This document shows, in pieces, positions 24,080 through 33,077 of a DNA stretch of 43,132 nucleotides (position 1 is the first letter of the stretch; every line of letters begins with the position of its first letter). The notes beneath the pieces were generated by a model, which was not told where the DNA came from, made no database searches, and saw nothing but the letters and a program-made list of their open reading frames with translations. Origin of the DNA: Candidatus Poseidonia sp. (lineage in GTDB: Archaea > Thermoplasmatota > Poseidoniia > Poseidoniales > Poseidoniaceae); contig JASLVM010000012.1 in the NCBI GenBank assembly GCA_030741355.1, positions 1-43,132 on the forward strand, given 5' to 3'. A program made the position numbers and the translations under genes.

Positions 24080-27000
24080 TCAGAAGTCCAAGTCGTCAAG
24101 CAACGACTGCAACTGATTGGAGGCAGGGGTTGGTGGAGTTTGTGAAACTATGGGTTGAACGGGGGCCGGTGCAGGCTGATTTGCAGCCAACCATTGCTCT
24201 CCGTAGTAATTCCACTGTTCCATGGTCCATCCAGCGGGAAGTCCTGAGGCAGGGAGCGGTGGACCGGTGTTGACCGCCGGAGCCGTCTCCATGGGTGAAG
24301 CAACCGACGCAGGTGCGGGTTGGGCTGCTTGAACCGGTGCGGCTGGCTCTGAAGCGGGCAGTGGCTCCATCGTCTTCGGGGCGGCGGCAAACTGACTCTG
24401 CTCAAACATGCCATAATCTTCGGATGTGCTTGCGCCTCGCCGGGTGAACAACAGGAACACCACCAAACCGATGATGACCAACGCCAGAAGGCCAATGATG
24501 GCGGTTGTGGTGGTGCCGATGGTGCTGGTGATGCTCTGAAGGATACCCTCCGGTGGTGCTTCTGCGACCAAGACGGTGATTTCGGTTTGGGTTGATTCAC
24601 CGTCGTCGTCGGTCACGGTGAGCGTGAAAATCCACGTCCCTGCTGGTAGGTCTTCAACGGTCCACGTTGGACCCGTGAAATCCACATCGCCGGTCTTTTG
24701 ACCGTCGAGGTCCGTGTCAAGGTGGGAACTGTCCCACTCGTAGACCAGGTTCTCTTTGTCACTCGCTGTTTCGATGGAATCCGTTCCTGAGAGCGTGAGG
24801 TTGTCGCCTTCTGTAAGGTCGTCGAGCACAGAAATTTCGGAGATGATGGCGGTGGGGGGGAGGTTCAACACGCTTACGTTCATGCTCTGGTGAGCCGTAG
24901 CGCCGTCGTCATCCGTCACGGTGACGGTGATCATGCGGACTCCACGTGTGGTCCAAGATGGTTCAATGTTGGTGCCCATCATTTCGCAGTCGTTGTCAAA
25001 AATGCCGTCGCTGTTGGCGTCAATGTTCGCATCAAGGTCCCAACAAACCTCCAGGGTCGCCATGTCCGATGCAGTATCGGACGGAACCACGGTCAAGTTC
25101 AGTAGGTCGCTTTCGAACACCGGTGTGTTGCCGGGCAAGCCCGTGACGCTTGGCGGTACGTTGTGAATCATGACCATCGCCTGTTGAATCTCTGAAGACG
25201 CTCCGTCAGCATCGATGGCACGAACCTGAACGGTGTGCATTCCCGAAGTGTTCCACGAGACCGCTTCGGAGGAGGAAACACCAATGCTGGAGATGGACCA
25301 ATTCTCGTCATCCAGAGAGGGGTGCCATTCGATGATGACCGTGCCTTCGTCGTTGGAGGTGTCGCTCGCGGTTGCCCTCAGGAGCGCCACTTCATCTTCG
25401 TTGAGGTGCCATGTCCCGTTCTCATCGGGAAGAACTTCTTCGCCACCTTTGAACAACGAGGGCGGTGAGAGCGTTGGTGCCACGTTAAGCACGAGCACCT
25501 CGCTGGTGTGTGTCGTGGTTTCGCCGTCGTCATCGGTGGCCACAGCGGTGATGTTCAACGGTCCTTCGAACATGGGTGTGAAGGTGCACGTGGGTTGCGT
25601 CGTACCTTCATCGCAGTCAAGACCGGGCCATGAGACGGTCACTTGTTGGCCGGTAGGTGAGGAGGTATCGATGTCTTCGATGTCAACGGCCTGAATGGTG
25701 ATGGGGGATTCGACCTCAACCGATTCCGGATGAGTCAAATTGAACGTCGGAGCACGGTTCAAGACGACCACATCAACCACCACTTCGTCGGTGTCCAGTT
25801 CCTCATCAACCACCAAGACCTTGACACTCCAGGAGCCGCTGTTGGACCAGTTCCATTGGGTCCAACAGCCGGGTGCCTCGATGACATCAATGAGGCCTGC
25901 TCGTGATTCAATTTCGAAGCGACAATCCACATCGCCGCCGTCGATATCAAAGCTCTGCGTAGCGTTGAGCGTGACGTTTTCAAAGGTGTATTTTCCTTCA
26001 TCAACCACCAAAGAAGCGTTTGGTGCACGGCCGATGAAGATGGAAATTGAGGCATCGTTGTTGCTGCGGTTAGCGTCGGCGGTCACGTTCTCGTCTGGGT
26101 CGACCGTGAACGTGAGTTGAGCCGTTCCAATCTGCATGTCGGCTGGGACCGACCAGTCCACCAAGATCCGCTCTTCGGCGTACGGCGCAATGGTTGGGAG
26201 AGCACTCCGCGACATAACACCGTCCGGTGTTTCAACTTCCATGAAGGTGGAGGGGGCCGTGAGTACGCCTCGGTTTTGGGCCGGCAGAGAGAAACTGAGC
26301 ACATCGCCTGGCAGAGCATTGTAGCCGATGGCGGCACCAAGGGTCGAGGTGGCGTTGTTCCGGGTCCGTTCAACGATCACCGAACTGGCTTGGGCTACGA
26401 GGTCAATACCGACCACGCTCAAATCTTGCACCACGGTGGTGACGCCGACGATATCGGCTATCGGGTCAAACACCACGACCCCGTTACTGGTGTAATCGTC
26501 GCTGGAAGGCGTCTCGTCAACCTCGTCAGAGACGTTGAGCGAGATTTGCGCTTGACCGTTGTTGTCGGTGGTCGGATTGAGGATGGTGTCCGCGATTTCG
26601 TAGCGGAGTTGGAGGTTGGTGTTCTTGATGGGAATGCTGGGGGAACCGGCTACGCTGTATTCAATGGAAATCTGTTCAATCGCATCGGGTAAGGTCGCCG
26701 TGGCAGCGGTGCTCACCTGGATTTGGGTGTTGCGTCCTCCGGGGGATGAGTCAGGGATGACGCTGTTGGAGTCCGCTGGGTTGTAGGTCTTCAAGAGCCA
26801 ATCGATGGTGAATCCAGCCGAATTCGAGATTCGGATCCATGAATTAAAGCGAACCGCAGGACAGTACCAGTTGAATCCAGCACTTACACCGGTGGCGTTC
26901 CACTCGTTGATTTTGTATGAATCGTCGCATCCTCCGTACTTGATGTTGAGGCCATCCTCGGTAGGAATGCCGTCTGCTGTAACTTGCCACGAATTGTTTT

Positions 27001-27667
27001 CAGCGCCGTTGGTGTCGAATTCACTCGGGTCGAAATAATCCGAGGTTCCACTCACGCTGGTTCCGGACATGAAGGGCATGTACCATTGGTCCCCTGTTCG
27101 TATTGGGAAATCGTACTTTTCTTTCGGAGGGGAGTAATAGGTATCGAAGGAAATGGTGGCGAGCTTTTGCGACAAGAACCCCAGATTGAACGGAGCAAAG
27201 TCGACGTCGAGTTCAAAGTCAGAATAGATGACAGCAAGGTCTCGAACACGAATAATGTCTTCACCCGTGTAATCAATGGTGAGTCTTCCGCTCACGCCTT
27301 CGAGCGTGGCTCCACTGTTTCCTGAAGAGAATTCTCCTTCGATTTTCATCTTGTACGCTAAGGTTTGAATCCCATCAACGGTGATGAAGAAGATGTCTTC
27401 AATTTCGTAATCAGTATCTCCAGTTAGCGTGTTTAAACTTGCTGAAACATTGGCTTGCGCAAGGAGCTGGGCGACATCAAACCGAGTTTCATAGGTCCAT
27501 TCATCCCCAACCCTCCAACTGGGTACATCCACGACAGCATTCCCACCCTGAGAATGTTGTTGAGGTGGCGTTTCATCAAGCTGAATCGACGATTCTACAA
27601 CGCCCATGCCCAATGAGGTGAGGAAGAGGGCGACGAGGAAGGCGGCTTGGCATGTCCGTCCGAACAT
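24080..27667 (-). CDS. Surface protein with PKD/Ig-like repeats and cytosolic GW-motif tail, paralog 2
   Basis: The 1,195-residue protein has a signal peptide (AAFLVALFLTSLGMGVV) and an N-terminal domain of ~350 residues starting VPSWRVGDEWTYETRFDV. A CARDB-like module follows (VLSFSLPAQNRGVLTAPSTF), then several PKD/Ig-like repeats, some with Asp-rich calcium-like loops (NIDANSDGIFDNDCE). One membrane helix lies near residue 1050 (AIIGLLALVIIGLVVFLLF). The cytosolic tail is Pro/Ala-rich with GLPAGWTMEQWNYYGEQWL near its end, and it finishes LQSLLDDLDF. The N-terminal domain, layout and tail motif are shared with the adjacent upstream gene, so the pair arose by tandem duplication. A TATA-like element about 25 bases before the ATG suggests its own leaderless transcript. 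The function is unknown; surface binding or an envelope role is inferred. Confidence 0.87.
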   Translation of the reverse strand: MFGRTCQAAFLVALFLTSLGMGVVESSIQLDETPPQQHSQGGNAVVDVPSWRVGDEWTYETRFDVAQLLAQANVSASLNTLTGDTDYEIEDIFFITVDGIQTLAYKMKIEGEFSSGNSGATLEGVSGRLTIDYTGEDIIRVRDLAVIYSDFELDVDFAPFNLGFLSQKLATISFDTYYSPPKEKYDFPIRTGDQWYMPFMSGTSVSGTSDYFDPSEFDTNGAENNSWQVTADGIPTEDGLNIKYGGCDDSYKINEWNATGVSAGFNWYCPAVRFNSWIRISNSAGFTIDWLLKTYNPADSNSVIPDSSPGGRNTQIQVSTAATATLPDAIEQISIEYSVAGSPSIPIKNTNLQLRYEIADTILNPTTDNNGQAQISLNVSDEVDETPSSDDYTSNGVVVFDPIADIVGVTTVVQDLSVVGIDLVAQASSVIVERTRNNATSTLGAAIGYNALPGDVLSFSLPAQNRGVLTAPSTFMEVETPDGVMSRSALPTIAPYAEERILVDWSVPADMQIGTAQLTFTVDPDENVTADANRSNNDASISIFIGRAPNASLVVDEGKYTFENVTLNATQSFDIDGGDVDCRFEIESRAGLIDVIEAPGCWTQWNWSNSGSWSVKVLVVDEELDTDEVVVDVVVLNRAPTFNLTHPESVEVESPITIQAVDIEDIDTSSPTGQQVTVSWPGLDCDEGTTQPTCTFTPMFEGPLNITAVATDDDGETTTHTSEVLVLNVAPTLSPPSLFKGGEEVLPDENGTWHLNEDEVALLRATASDTSNDEGTVIIEWHPSLDDENWSISSIGVSSSEAVSWNTSGMHTVQVRAIDADGASSEIQQAMVMIHNVPPSVTGLPGNTPVFESDLLNLTVVPSDTASDMATLEVCWDLDANIDANSDGIFDNDCEMMGTNIEPSWTTRGVRMITVTVTDDDGATAHQSMNVSVLNLPPTAIISEISVLDDLTEGDNLTLSGTDSIETASDKENLVYEWDSSHLDTDLDGQKTGDVDFTGPTWTVEDLPAGTWIFTLTVTDDDGESTQTEITVLVAEAPPEGILQSITSTIGTTTTAIIGLLALVIIGLVVFLLFTRRGASTSEDYGMFEQSQFAAAPKTMEPLPASEPAAPVQAAQPAPASVASPMETAPAVNTGPPLPASGLPAGWTMEQWNYYGEQWLAANQPAPAPVQPIVSQTPPTPASNQLQSLLDDLDF

Positions 27668-27686
27668 AAAACGAGGTTGCAGTTCT

Positions 27687-27697
27687 GATACAAAAGA
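27687..27697 (-). promoter_or_regulatory. TATA-like element upstream of surface protein paralog 2
   Basis: The minus strand reads CTTTTGTATC, centred about 25 bases before ATG 27667, in the 51-base gap between the two tandem paralogs. There is no Shine-Dalgarno sequence before the ATG, so a separate leaderless transcript is likely. The match is weaker than the tbp box. Confidence 0.5.
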
Positions 27698-27718
27698 GAA
27701 TGTCCTCTTTGGACTGAT

Positions 27719-30700
27719 TCATCCTTGTGAATCAAGCCACTGTTGGCCGTAGTGTTCCCATTGCTCCATGCTCCATCCTTCGGGGAGTCCACTCTCGGGG
27801 AGCGGTGGTCCAACAGCACCTGCTGAGGGCGCGTTTTGCATGGCTTGTTGGAACAAATAATCGGGCGGAGGGCCTTCGGGTTGTTTTTGACGCAGGCGTT
27901 CCTCTCGGTCCGTGAATAAATCTCCTGTCAAGGCATCGGACACCTCGTCCCACACGCTTTCGTTGGCCTCAACACGATGGCGTCGTCGTGCGAACAACAC
28001 CACGAGCAGCAACATCAAGCCCAGAAGGCCGAGTTGGGCGAGGGGGTTGGCCTCTTCGCCAACCAAAGCAGCTCCGATGTTCTCGATGGGGGTGCGGTCT
28101 GCAGGCAGAACGGCGAAGGTGATCACCTTCGTTCCAGGACGCTCAGGGTCCTCATCCCAAGCCATGACTTTCACGGATTGGAGTCCATCGCGCTTGAAGG
28201 TGTAGGTCACGGTCTTTCCAATCAAGTCGGCGTCGTTGTCGGGAATGCCGTCCTCATTGCTGTCGTCGTTGATATCGATGTCCCATGCTACGGTGAGATC
28301 ATTCACATCGTTCAGTGCGTCGAGTGTGCTGCTGGCATCAAGCAAGCACGCTTCGTAGGCCATGCAGGAAAACGGTGCCGTACGGACGATGGGGGGCGTG
28401 TTGAGCACAAGGACTTCGAGCACTTCGCTGGTGTGGGCGCCGTCGTTGTCGGTAACGTGGTACACGAGTTTGTGGGTGCCGCTTCGATTCCAGGAGATGG
28501 TCAGGTTATTTCCGATGACATCGCAATCGTCGTCAGCGCTGCCGAAATCATCCGAATCCATGCTGGGGTCGATGTCCCAGCAACGCACGAGGGTGTCGAC
28601 GTCCGACGGCGTGTCGGTTGATGAGCCAGACACTCGGATGCTCTGCCCTTCTGCCACAGGGAGCACGGGAGCAATCGGTTCAATGGTTGGCGGTACGTTC
28701 TGCACGCTCACCCACCGTTCCTCAATTCCACTCGTAGCGCCTTCGGAGTCCGTGACTTCGAGTCGCATTTTGTGGAGTCCGGCCTCCAACCAAACCATCT
28801 CGTATTCGGAGGTGCGTCCATCAAAGACACGAATCAGTGAGGGTTGTGCATCGTCAGGCCACCACGTATGCGTCAAGTCGTTGATGTCGTCCACGGAATC
28901 TTGGGCTTGGCCTTTGACCGTGACCGTCTGGTCCTCCTCGACGTGCCATGTGTCTTGAGCGTCCATGGTGATGGGGCCCTCATCGCCGAGCATCTGTACG
29001 TTGAGGCTGTGCGGCCTGATGTTGGTGAATTTGACGTCAAAGGTTGCTGATGCCACCGCACCGTCATCATCGGTGCCGATAGCGGTGAAGGTTTTCCAGC
29101 CCTCGGTGGTTGAGGTCGTGGTGCACACTCGAGTGTAGTAGCCTTCCTTGCAGTTGGCCCCCGGCCAGTAGATGTCGACCACGCCCGGCCAAACCTTCTC
29201 TGAATCCGAATCGTTGGCGTACGCATAGAGCGTGATGGGATATTCGACCTTGGCTTCGGTTCGTTGACTTCGCACCTCTATTTCCGGGTCCCGGTTTTGG
29301 ACGGTGACGTTGAGCACCATCACCGTCTCATCCCGTTCTTCGTCCTCGACGGTGATCTCAACCGGGTAAACGCCATCGTCAATCCAAGTGTATTCAAGGA
29401 GGCAGGTTGGAGATACAATTCGTTCGTAATCCCACGTTCTCGTACCGTCGTCAAAGGGCACGTAAAATTCGCATGAAACATTGCCTCCATCTTCGTCGTA
29501 ACTCGCACTGGCGTTGATGAGAATGGTCTCTTGGGTCAGGCCGATGGGTTCGGGAGCCACCGGGGTCGGCAATCGGCCAACGAACAATTCAATGCTCCCG
29601 ATGTTGTTTTGGAAGTTGGCATCGGCGGCGTTGAGTTGCCCCGTGTCAGCCTCCCATTGAATCTGGAGTGGCCCGATACCGGTGCTGTTGGGCACCTCCC
29701 AAGTCTGGTACATCTTGTAGGCTTGGTAGGTCTCGAGAGGGGGGAGTTCCTCGGTGATGGCCACTCCGTCAGGCATGGTCAGTCGGGCATCGGTCGTGCT
29801 GGATGTGGTGATGCCTCGGTTGTTGAAGGCGACTTCAATGTCGAGTCTGTCGCCGGGCAAGACGTTGTAGCCCGAGAGTGCGTTGAGTTGAGACACGGTG
29901 CAAACATCACCAATGCAGCGTTCGCGCAGGATGACGGCCGCTTCTTCATCGGCAAAAACGTCCAAACCCACGAGGTATTCGTCGAGGGTGACGGTGGCCG
30001 CACCGACCTTGTTTCCTGCCTTGGCGACAAGGCCATGGCTGGCGTAGTCCAGCTGCGTGGCGGAGGAATCCAACGCATCGCCGACGTCGACCACGGCCCA
30101 AGCACTGCCGTTCGCCGCCGTGGTCAGACTCGTCACGAAACCTTCCACTTCGTGGTGGAGTTCAAGTTGCAAACCGGCCGTGTTGGAAAAACACGAGGAC
30201 GATGCATTCACCCAAACCTGCATCGGTGTGTCCAAGGCGGTGATGGAACGTTCCGGAACCACCTCCAAGCAGTCTGACCGGGTGCCGGGGTTGGTGTAAG
30301 GCTCAACTCCTGTGGCGCCAACAGGATCGTATCGCTTGAGTTTGAAATCGATGACCAAGCCAATGTCATCGGCGGTATGGAGCCATGCATAATTGCGCAC
30401 TTCAGGACAATACCATCGGTAGCCTTCAGAAACTCCGTTGCTGTTGAACGAGGTCATCTCGTAGGATTCGTTGCAACCGCCGTAATCGATGCTCTGTCCG
30501 ACGTCATTGGTGGGTTTCCCCACATCGGTCACGACCCAAGTGGTGGTGTTGGTATCGGTCTCGGGGGCTGGAAACGGCGTGATGTAATCGCTTTGGCCAG
30601 ACCATTGCGAGTAGGATGTCGTGGTGGTGGTCCATCGCTCGTCGGTGCGGAGGGGGAAGTCGTAATTTTCGTTGACGGGAGAATACGTGGTGGTGATGGT

Positions 30701-31240
30701 GATGTCGCCGAGAATTTGTTCGAGGAAGGAGATGCCGCTCGGTACGAAGCGAATGTACATGTCAAGCTCGCTTCGAATGGGAGAAAGGTCGCTTACACGA
30801 AGGTATTCGGTTTGGGTGAATTGAATGTAGACGTTGCCGGAGAAACCCTCCAACGACACGCCGGATTTGTCAAAATTAGCCGAAGTTCGAAGGGTGTAGG
30901 CCAGCACCGACATGTTGTCGACGTTCTGGGTTGAGATGCCCGTGACTTCCGTCGTGGTGTCACCTTGTATTTCGCCGACCGTCGCATCCACGCCTGTGTC
31001 CGTGACCAAGACGGTTGGATCGAAGGTTCCGGCGTATATCCAACGGTCGCCAATGCGCCATGAGGGGACATCGGAAACGCCCGGGTCTCCAGCCACGGTG
31101 CGGTGGATAGAGGGTTCCACAAGACGGTCGTGGTGCACAAGCGGCACCATGTTCACCAGCAGCAGCACCACCAAGGCGACGGGGATGGTGCGGCGCAAAC
31201 GTACCTCTCCCATGGTCAAGCCACGGGGAAGGGAGGACAT
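27719..31240 (-). CDS. Surface protein with PKD/Ig-like repeats and cytosolic GW-motif tail, paralog 1
   Basis: This 1,173-residue protein has a signal peptide (TIPVALVVLLLVNMVPLV) and then VPSWRIGDRWIYAGTFDP, the same start as its downstream paralog. The ~350-residue N-terminal domain aligns throughout (YSPVNENYDFPLRTDERW against YSPPKEKYDFPIRTGDQW). CARDB-like and PKD/Ig-like modules follow, with Asp-rich loops such as DINDDSNEDGIPDNDAD that resemble calcium sites. A membrane helix (LAQLGLLGLMLLLVVLFA) and a cytosolic tail end it, finishing GLPEGWSMEQWEHYGQQWL just before the stop. ATG 31240 has a strong GGAGGAG at 8 bases; the track's TTG 31243 is not needed. It begins 36 bases after tbp and is probably cotranscribed with it. 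Confidence 0.87.
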   Translation of the reverse strand: MSSLPRGLTMGEVRLRRTIPVALVVLLLVNMVPLVHHDRLVEPSIHRTVAGDPGVSDVPSWRIGDRWIYAGTFDPTVLVTDTGVDATVGEIQGDTTTEVTGISTQNVDNMSVLAYTLRTSANFDKSGVSLEGFSGNVYIQFTQTEYLRVSDLSPIRSELDMYIRFVPSGISFLEQILGDITITTTYSPVNENYDFPLRTDERWTTTTTSYSQWSGQSDYITPFPAPETDTNTTTWVVTDVGKPTNDVGQSIDYGGCNESYEMTSFNSNGVSEGYRWYCPEVRNYAWLHTADDIGLVIDFKLKRYDPVGATGVEPYTNPGTRSDCLEVVPERSITALDTPMQVWVNASSSCFSNTAGLQLELHHEVEGFVTSLTTAANGSAWAVVDVGDALDSSATQLDYASHGLVAKAGNKVGAATVTLDEYLVGLDVFADEEAAVILRERCIGDVCTVSQLNALSGYNVLPGDRLDIEVAFNNRGITTSSTTDARLTMPDGVAITEELPPLETYQAYKMYQTWEVPNSTGIGPLQIQWEADTGQLNAADANFQNNIGSIELFVGRLPTPVAPEPIGLTQETILINASASYDEDGGNVSCEFYVPFDDGTRTWDYERIVSPTCLLEYTWIDDGVYPVEITVEDEERDETVMVLNVTVQNRDPEIEVRSQRTEAKVEYPITLYAYANDSDSEKVWPGVVDIYWPGANCKEGYYTRVCTTTSTTEGWKTFTAIGTDDDGAVASATFDVKFTNIRPHSLNVQMLGDEGPITMDAQDTWHVEEDQTVTVKGQAQDSVDDINDLTHTWWPDDAQPSLIRVFDGRTSEYEMVWLEAGLHKMRLEVTDSEGATSGIEERWVSVQNVPPTIEPIAPVLPVAEGQSIRVSGSSTDTPSDVDTLVRCWDIDPSMDSDDFGSADDDCDVIGNNLTISWNRSGTHKLVYHVTDNDGAHTSEVLEVLVLNTPPIVRTAPFSCMAYEACLLDASSTLDALNDVNDLTVAWDIDINDDSNEDGIPDNDADLIGKTVTYTFKRDGLQSVKVMAWDEDPERPGTKVITFAVLPADRTPIENIGAALVGEEANPLAQLGLLGLMLLLVVLFARRRHRVEANESVWDEVSDALTGDLFTDREERLRQKQPEGPPPDYLFQQAMQNAPSAGAVGPPLPESGLPEGWSMEQWEHYGQQWLDSQG

Positions 31241-31248
31241 CAAGACTT

Positions 31249-31255
31249 CTCCTCC
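31249..31255 (-). promoter_or_regulatory. Strong Shine-Dalgarno of surface protein paralog 1
   Basis: GGAGGAG on the minus strand lies 8 bases before ATG 31240 and decides that start over the TTG at 31243. It lies in the 36-base gap after tbp, consistent with translation from a tbp-led polycistronic mRNA. Confidence 0.7.
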
Positions 31256-31276
31256 AGCCGTTTGGCCAGAGCGTGC

Positions 31277-31891
31277 TCAAAGAAGGTCAGCCAGTTCGTC
31301 TTTGATGATTTCAACGGCTTCGAGAATCTCGTCCTTGTGTCGGGCACCGGTGATGACCATCTTTCCGGAACCGAAGATGAGGCAGACGACCTTCGGGTCG
31401 TCAAGTCGGTAGATGAGGCCGGGGAACTGCTCTGGCTCGTATTCCACCTTGTCAAAGGGCAAGTGGAAGGTCAAGTGGTTGAGGTTGAGTTTGCGAGGGA
31501 CACCGGCTTGAGGCTCGCCGGTGAACTTGTCGAGACCGTCGTAGTCCTCTGGGTAGTGAAGAGCGTAGGTGGCGACCATGTTTTGGACTTCGATGGTGAC
31601 GTCCTTCAGGTCCCAGGTCTCAATCCCAGCAGCTCGCAAGTCTTTGATCATGCGGTCGATACCGGTGTGGATGTTGTCTTCGTCCTTACCGCCGGTGCAG
31701 ACAGCGCGGCCGGAGCGGAACATGAGGATGGCGAGTTTTGGCTCGGTGACTCGGTAGACGACACCAGGGAATTGCTCGGGTTCGTACTCACAGTTGAGTT
31801 GAATAGCGATATCGGGGAGGTCAAGTTCTTCGGCAACACGAGTGCTGGCGACGACGTTCACAACAGTTAGGCGTTCTTCATCAGTGGTCAT
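31277..31891 (-). CDS. tbp: TATA-box binding protein
   Basis: Archaeal TBP recruits TFB and RNA polymerase to promoters. The protein shows the two-fold repeat of the saddle: NVVASTRVAEELDLPDIAIQL with FPGVVYRVTEPKLAILMF in the first half, and VQNMVATYAL with FPGLIYRLDDPKVVCLIFGS in the second. The basic strand ends GRAVCTGGK and GKMVITGARHKDEI are conserved. It is 204 residues, slightly longer than the usual 180-190. The ORF track starts at TTG 31903; ATG 31891 (MTTDEERLTVVNVVAST) is preferred, because a clear TATA box is centred about 26 bases upstream, which suits a leaderless mRNA. The surface-protein gene follows. Confidence 0.96.
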   Translation of the reverse strand: MTTDEERLTVVNVVASTRVAEELDLPDIAIQLNCEYEPEQFPGVVYRVTEPKLAILMFRSGRAVCTGGKDEDNIHTGIDRMIKDLRAAGIETWDLKDVTIEVQNMVATYALHYPEDYDGLDKFTGEPQAGVPRKLNLNHLTFHLPFDKVEYEPEQFPGLIYRLDDPKVVCLIFGSGKMVITGARHKDEILEAVEIIKDELADLL

Positions 31892-31912
31892 ATAAAGGGC
31901 CAATGACCTTTA

Positions 31913-31924
31913 GTATATAAAAGG
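31913..31924 (-). promoter_or_regulatory. TATA box of tbp
   Basis: The minus strand reads CCTTTTATATAC here, an excellent archaeal TATA element, in the 70-base gap upstream of tbp. Its centre is about 26 bases before the A of ATG 31891, placing the transcription start at or next to the start codon. The tbp mRNA is therefore probably leaderless. Since TBP itself binds such sites, autoregulation is possible. Confidence 0.75.
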
Positions 31925-31961
31925 AATTTCGGCACCAAACGTTACAACAGGGCGGCCATGT

Positions 31962-32945
31962 TCACTCATCGATGCGAACACCCGGATTGCCAAGCCTTGA
32001 GATGAGGACCCGCCCTCCAGCCAATTCGATGGCTTGGCCGGTGGTTTTGGGGTCCCGGGTCAGCGCCACCATGCACCCTCCGCCGCCGGCTCCGGTCAAC
32101 TTCACGCCCAGAGAACTTGGTGCTGCTGCTTGAATCAAATCCTCCAGTTCGGGCGATGACACGCCGAGGTTGCGCAGCAGGAGATGATTCTCGCTCATGG
32201 CATGGCCTACCGCTTCATAATCGCCTCGAATCAGAGCGTCAATGCCCCGGCGTGCAACGATACCAATGGCTTCGATCTCTTGCATACGCTGGGGTTCAGC
32301 GGCCAAAGCTTTGGCGACCATCGCCACTTGGTGAGAGGTCGGAGCGTGGACGCCTGTGTTGCCAAGCACGAGGTAGATGTCATCGGCGGCTGCCGAGAGG
32401 GAATGGACCTCCCACGTCCGCTCGCCTTCGGGGGTTTCAAGACGACGAGTGTAGAGCCAATCGCCTCTTTGTTCCCGTTCATTGGAGAGGATGACCACCC
32501 CGCCTTCGACGCTGGTTGACGCATCCATCGGGGATGCTCGACCGTTCTGCGCATGGGCCTCAGCGAGGTGGGCCAGTGCACTCAAACGGTCCTTGTCAAG
32601 CGAATCATGTTCGGTGGCGATGTGATGCATGGCGGCGCCCACAGCGGCGCTGAGAGCAGCGCTTGAACCGAGCCCTGAGGCGTTGGGGATGTCGCCTGAG
32701 ATGTGCATTGACATGGGTGAGTTTTCGGCCATCAGAGCGTCTTTCAGCATGACGATGTGAGGGTGCTTCTTGTCGCTTAAGGGGCTCCCGTCCACGCTCC
32801 ATGAGGCGGCGGGCGTCATGGCGACCGTCAACCGCTGCTCAATGGCGACTGCAACGGCGGGTTGGCCGTAGACCACGGCATGTTCGCCAAAGAGGATGCA
32901 TTTCCCCGGGGCGCTTGCGACCATCGACATCGTCGCATCACCCAT
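31962..32945 (-). CDS. mvk: Mevalonate kinase
   Basis: The enzyme phosphorylates mevalonate on the way to isoprenoid membrane lipids. It is a GHMP kinase: the N-terminal segment VASAPGKCILFGEHAVVYGQPAVA is diagnostic, followed by the ATP-binding IPNASGLGSSAALSAAVGAA, the PMDASTSVEGGVV segment with its conserved Asp region, and the C-terminal KLTGAGGGGCMVAL. The length is 327 residues. The ORF track extends to 33086, which would run into the divergent promoter region; ATG 32945 has a TATA-like GGAATATGAATC about 26 bases upstream. ATG 32930, with GGTGAT before it, is an alternative. The gene lies upstream of tbp, separated by tbp's own promoter. Confidence 0.94.
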   Translation of the reverse strand: MGDATMSMVASAPGKCILFGEHAVVYGQPAVAVAIEQRLTVAMTPAASWSVDGSPLSDKKHPHIVMLKDALMAENSPMSMHISGDIPNASGLGSSAALSAAVGAAMHHIATEHDSLDKDRLSALAHLAEAHAQNGRASPMDASTSVEGGVVILSNEREQRGDWLYTRRLETPEGERTWEVHSLSAAADDIYLVLGNTGVHAPTSHQVAMVAKALAAEPQRMQEIEAIGIVARRGIDALIRGDYEAVGHAMSENHLLLRNLGVSSPELEDLIQAAAPSSLGVKLTGAGGGGCMVALTRDPKTTGQAIELAGGRVLISRLGNPGVRIDE

Positions 32946-32965
32946 GAGCCGAACACGCGGTCGGG

Positions 32966-32977
32966 ATTCATATTCCT
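32966..32977 (-). promoter_or_regulatory. TATA-like element upstream of mevalonate kinase
   Basis: The minus strand reads GGAATATGAATC with its centre about 26 bases before ATG 32945, which suits a leaderless mRNA and supports that start codon. It lies in the 132-base divergent region shared with the EtfD-like gene; no equally good element was seen for the other direction. Confidence 0.45.
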
Positions 32978-33077
32978 TGTTGCGCAGTGTATGATTTCGT
33001 CCTTCTTTTGACGGTGGATTGAAAATGCGTCTTGGACTGGAGGAGATAGGCGCGTTCACGCGTCGCCGGTGAACAAC

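Noticed and set aside
24080-31240. Ordinary S-layer protein pair
   Set aside because: The C-terminal membrane helix and long cytosolic tails with a conserved Trp motif do not fit a simple S-layer lattice protein, although a minor envelope role remains possible.
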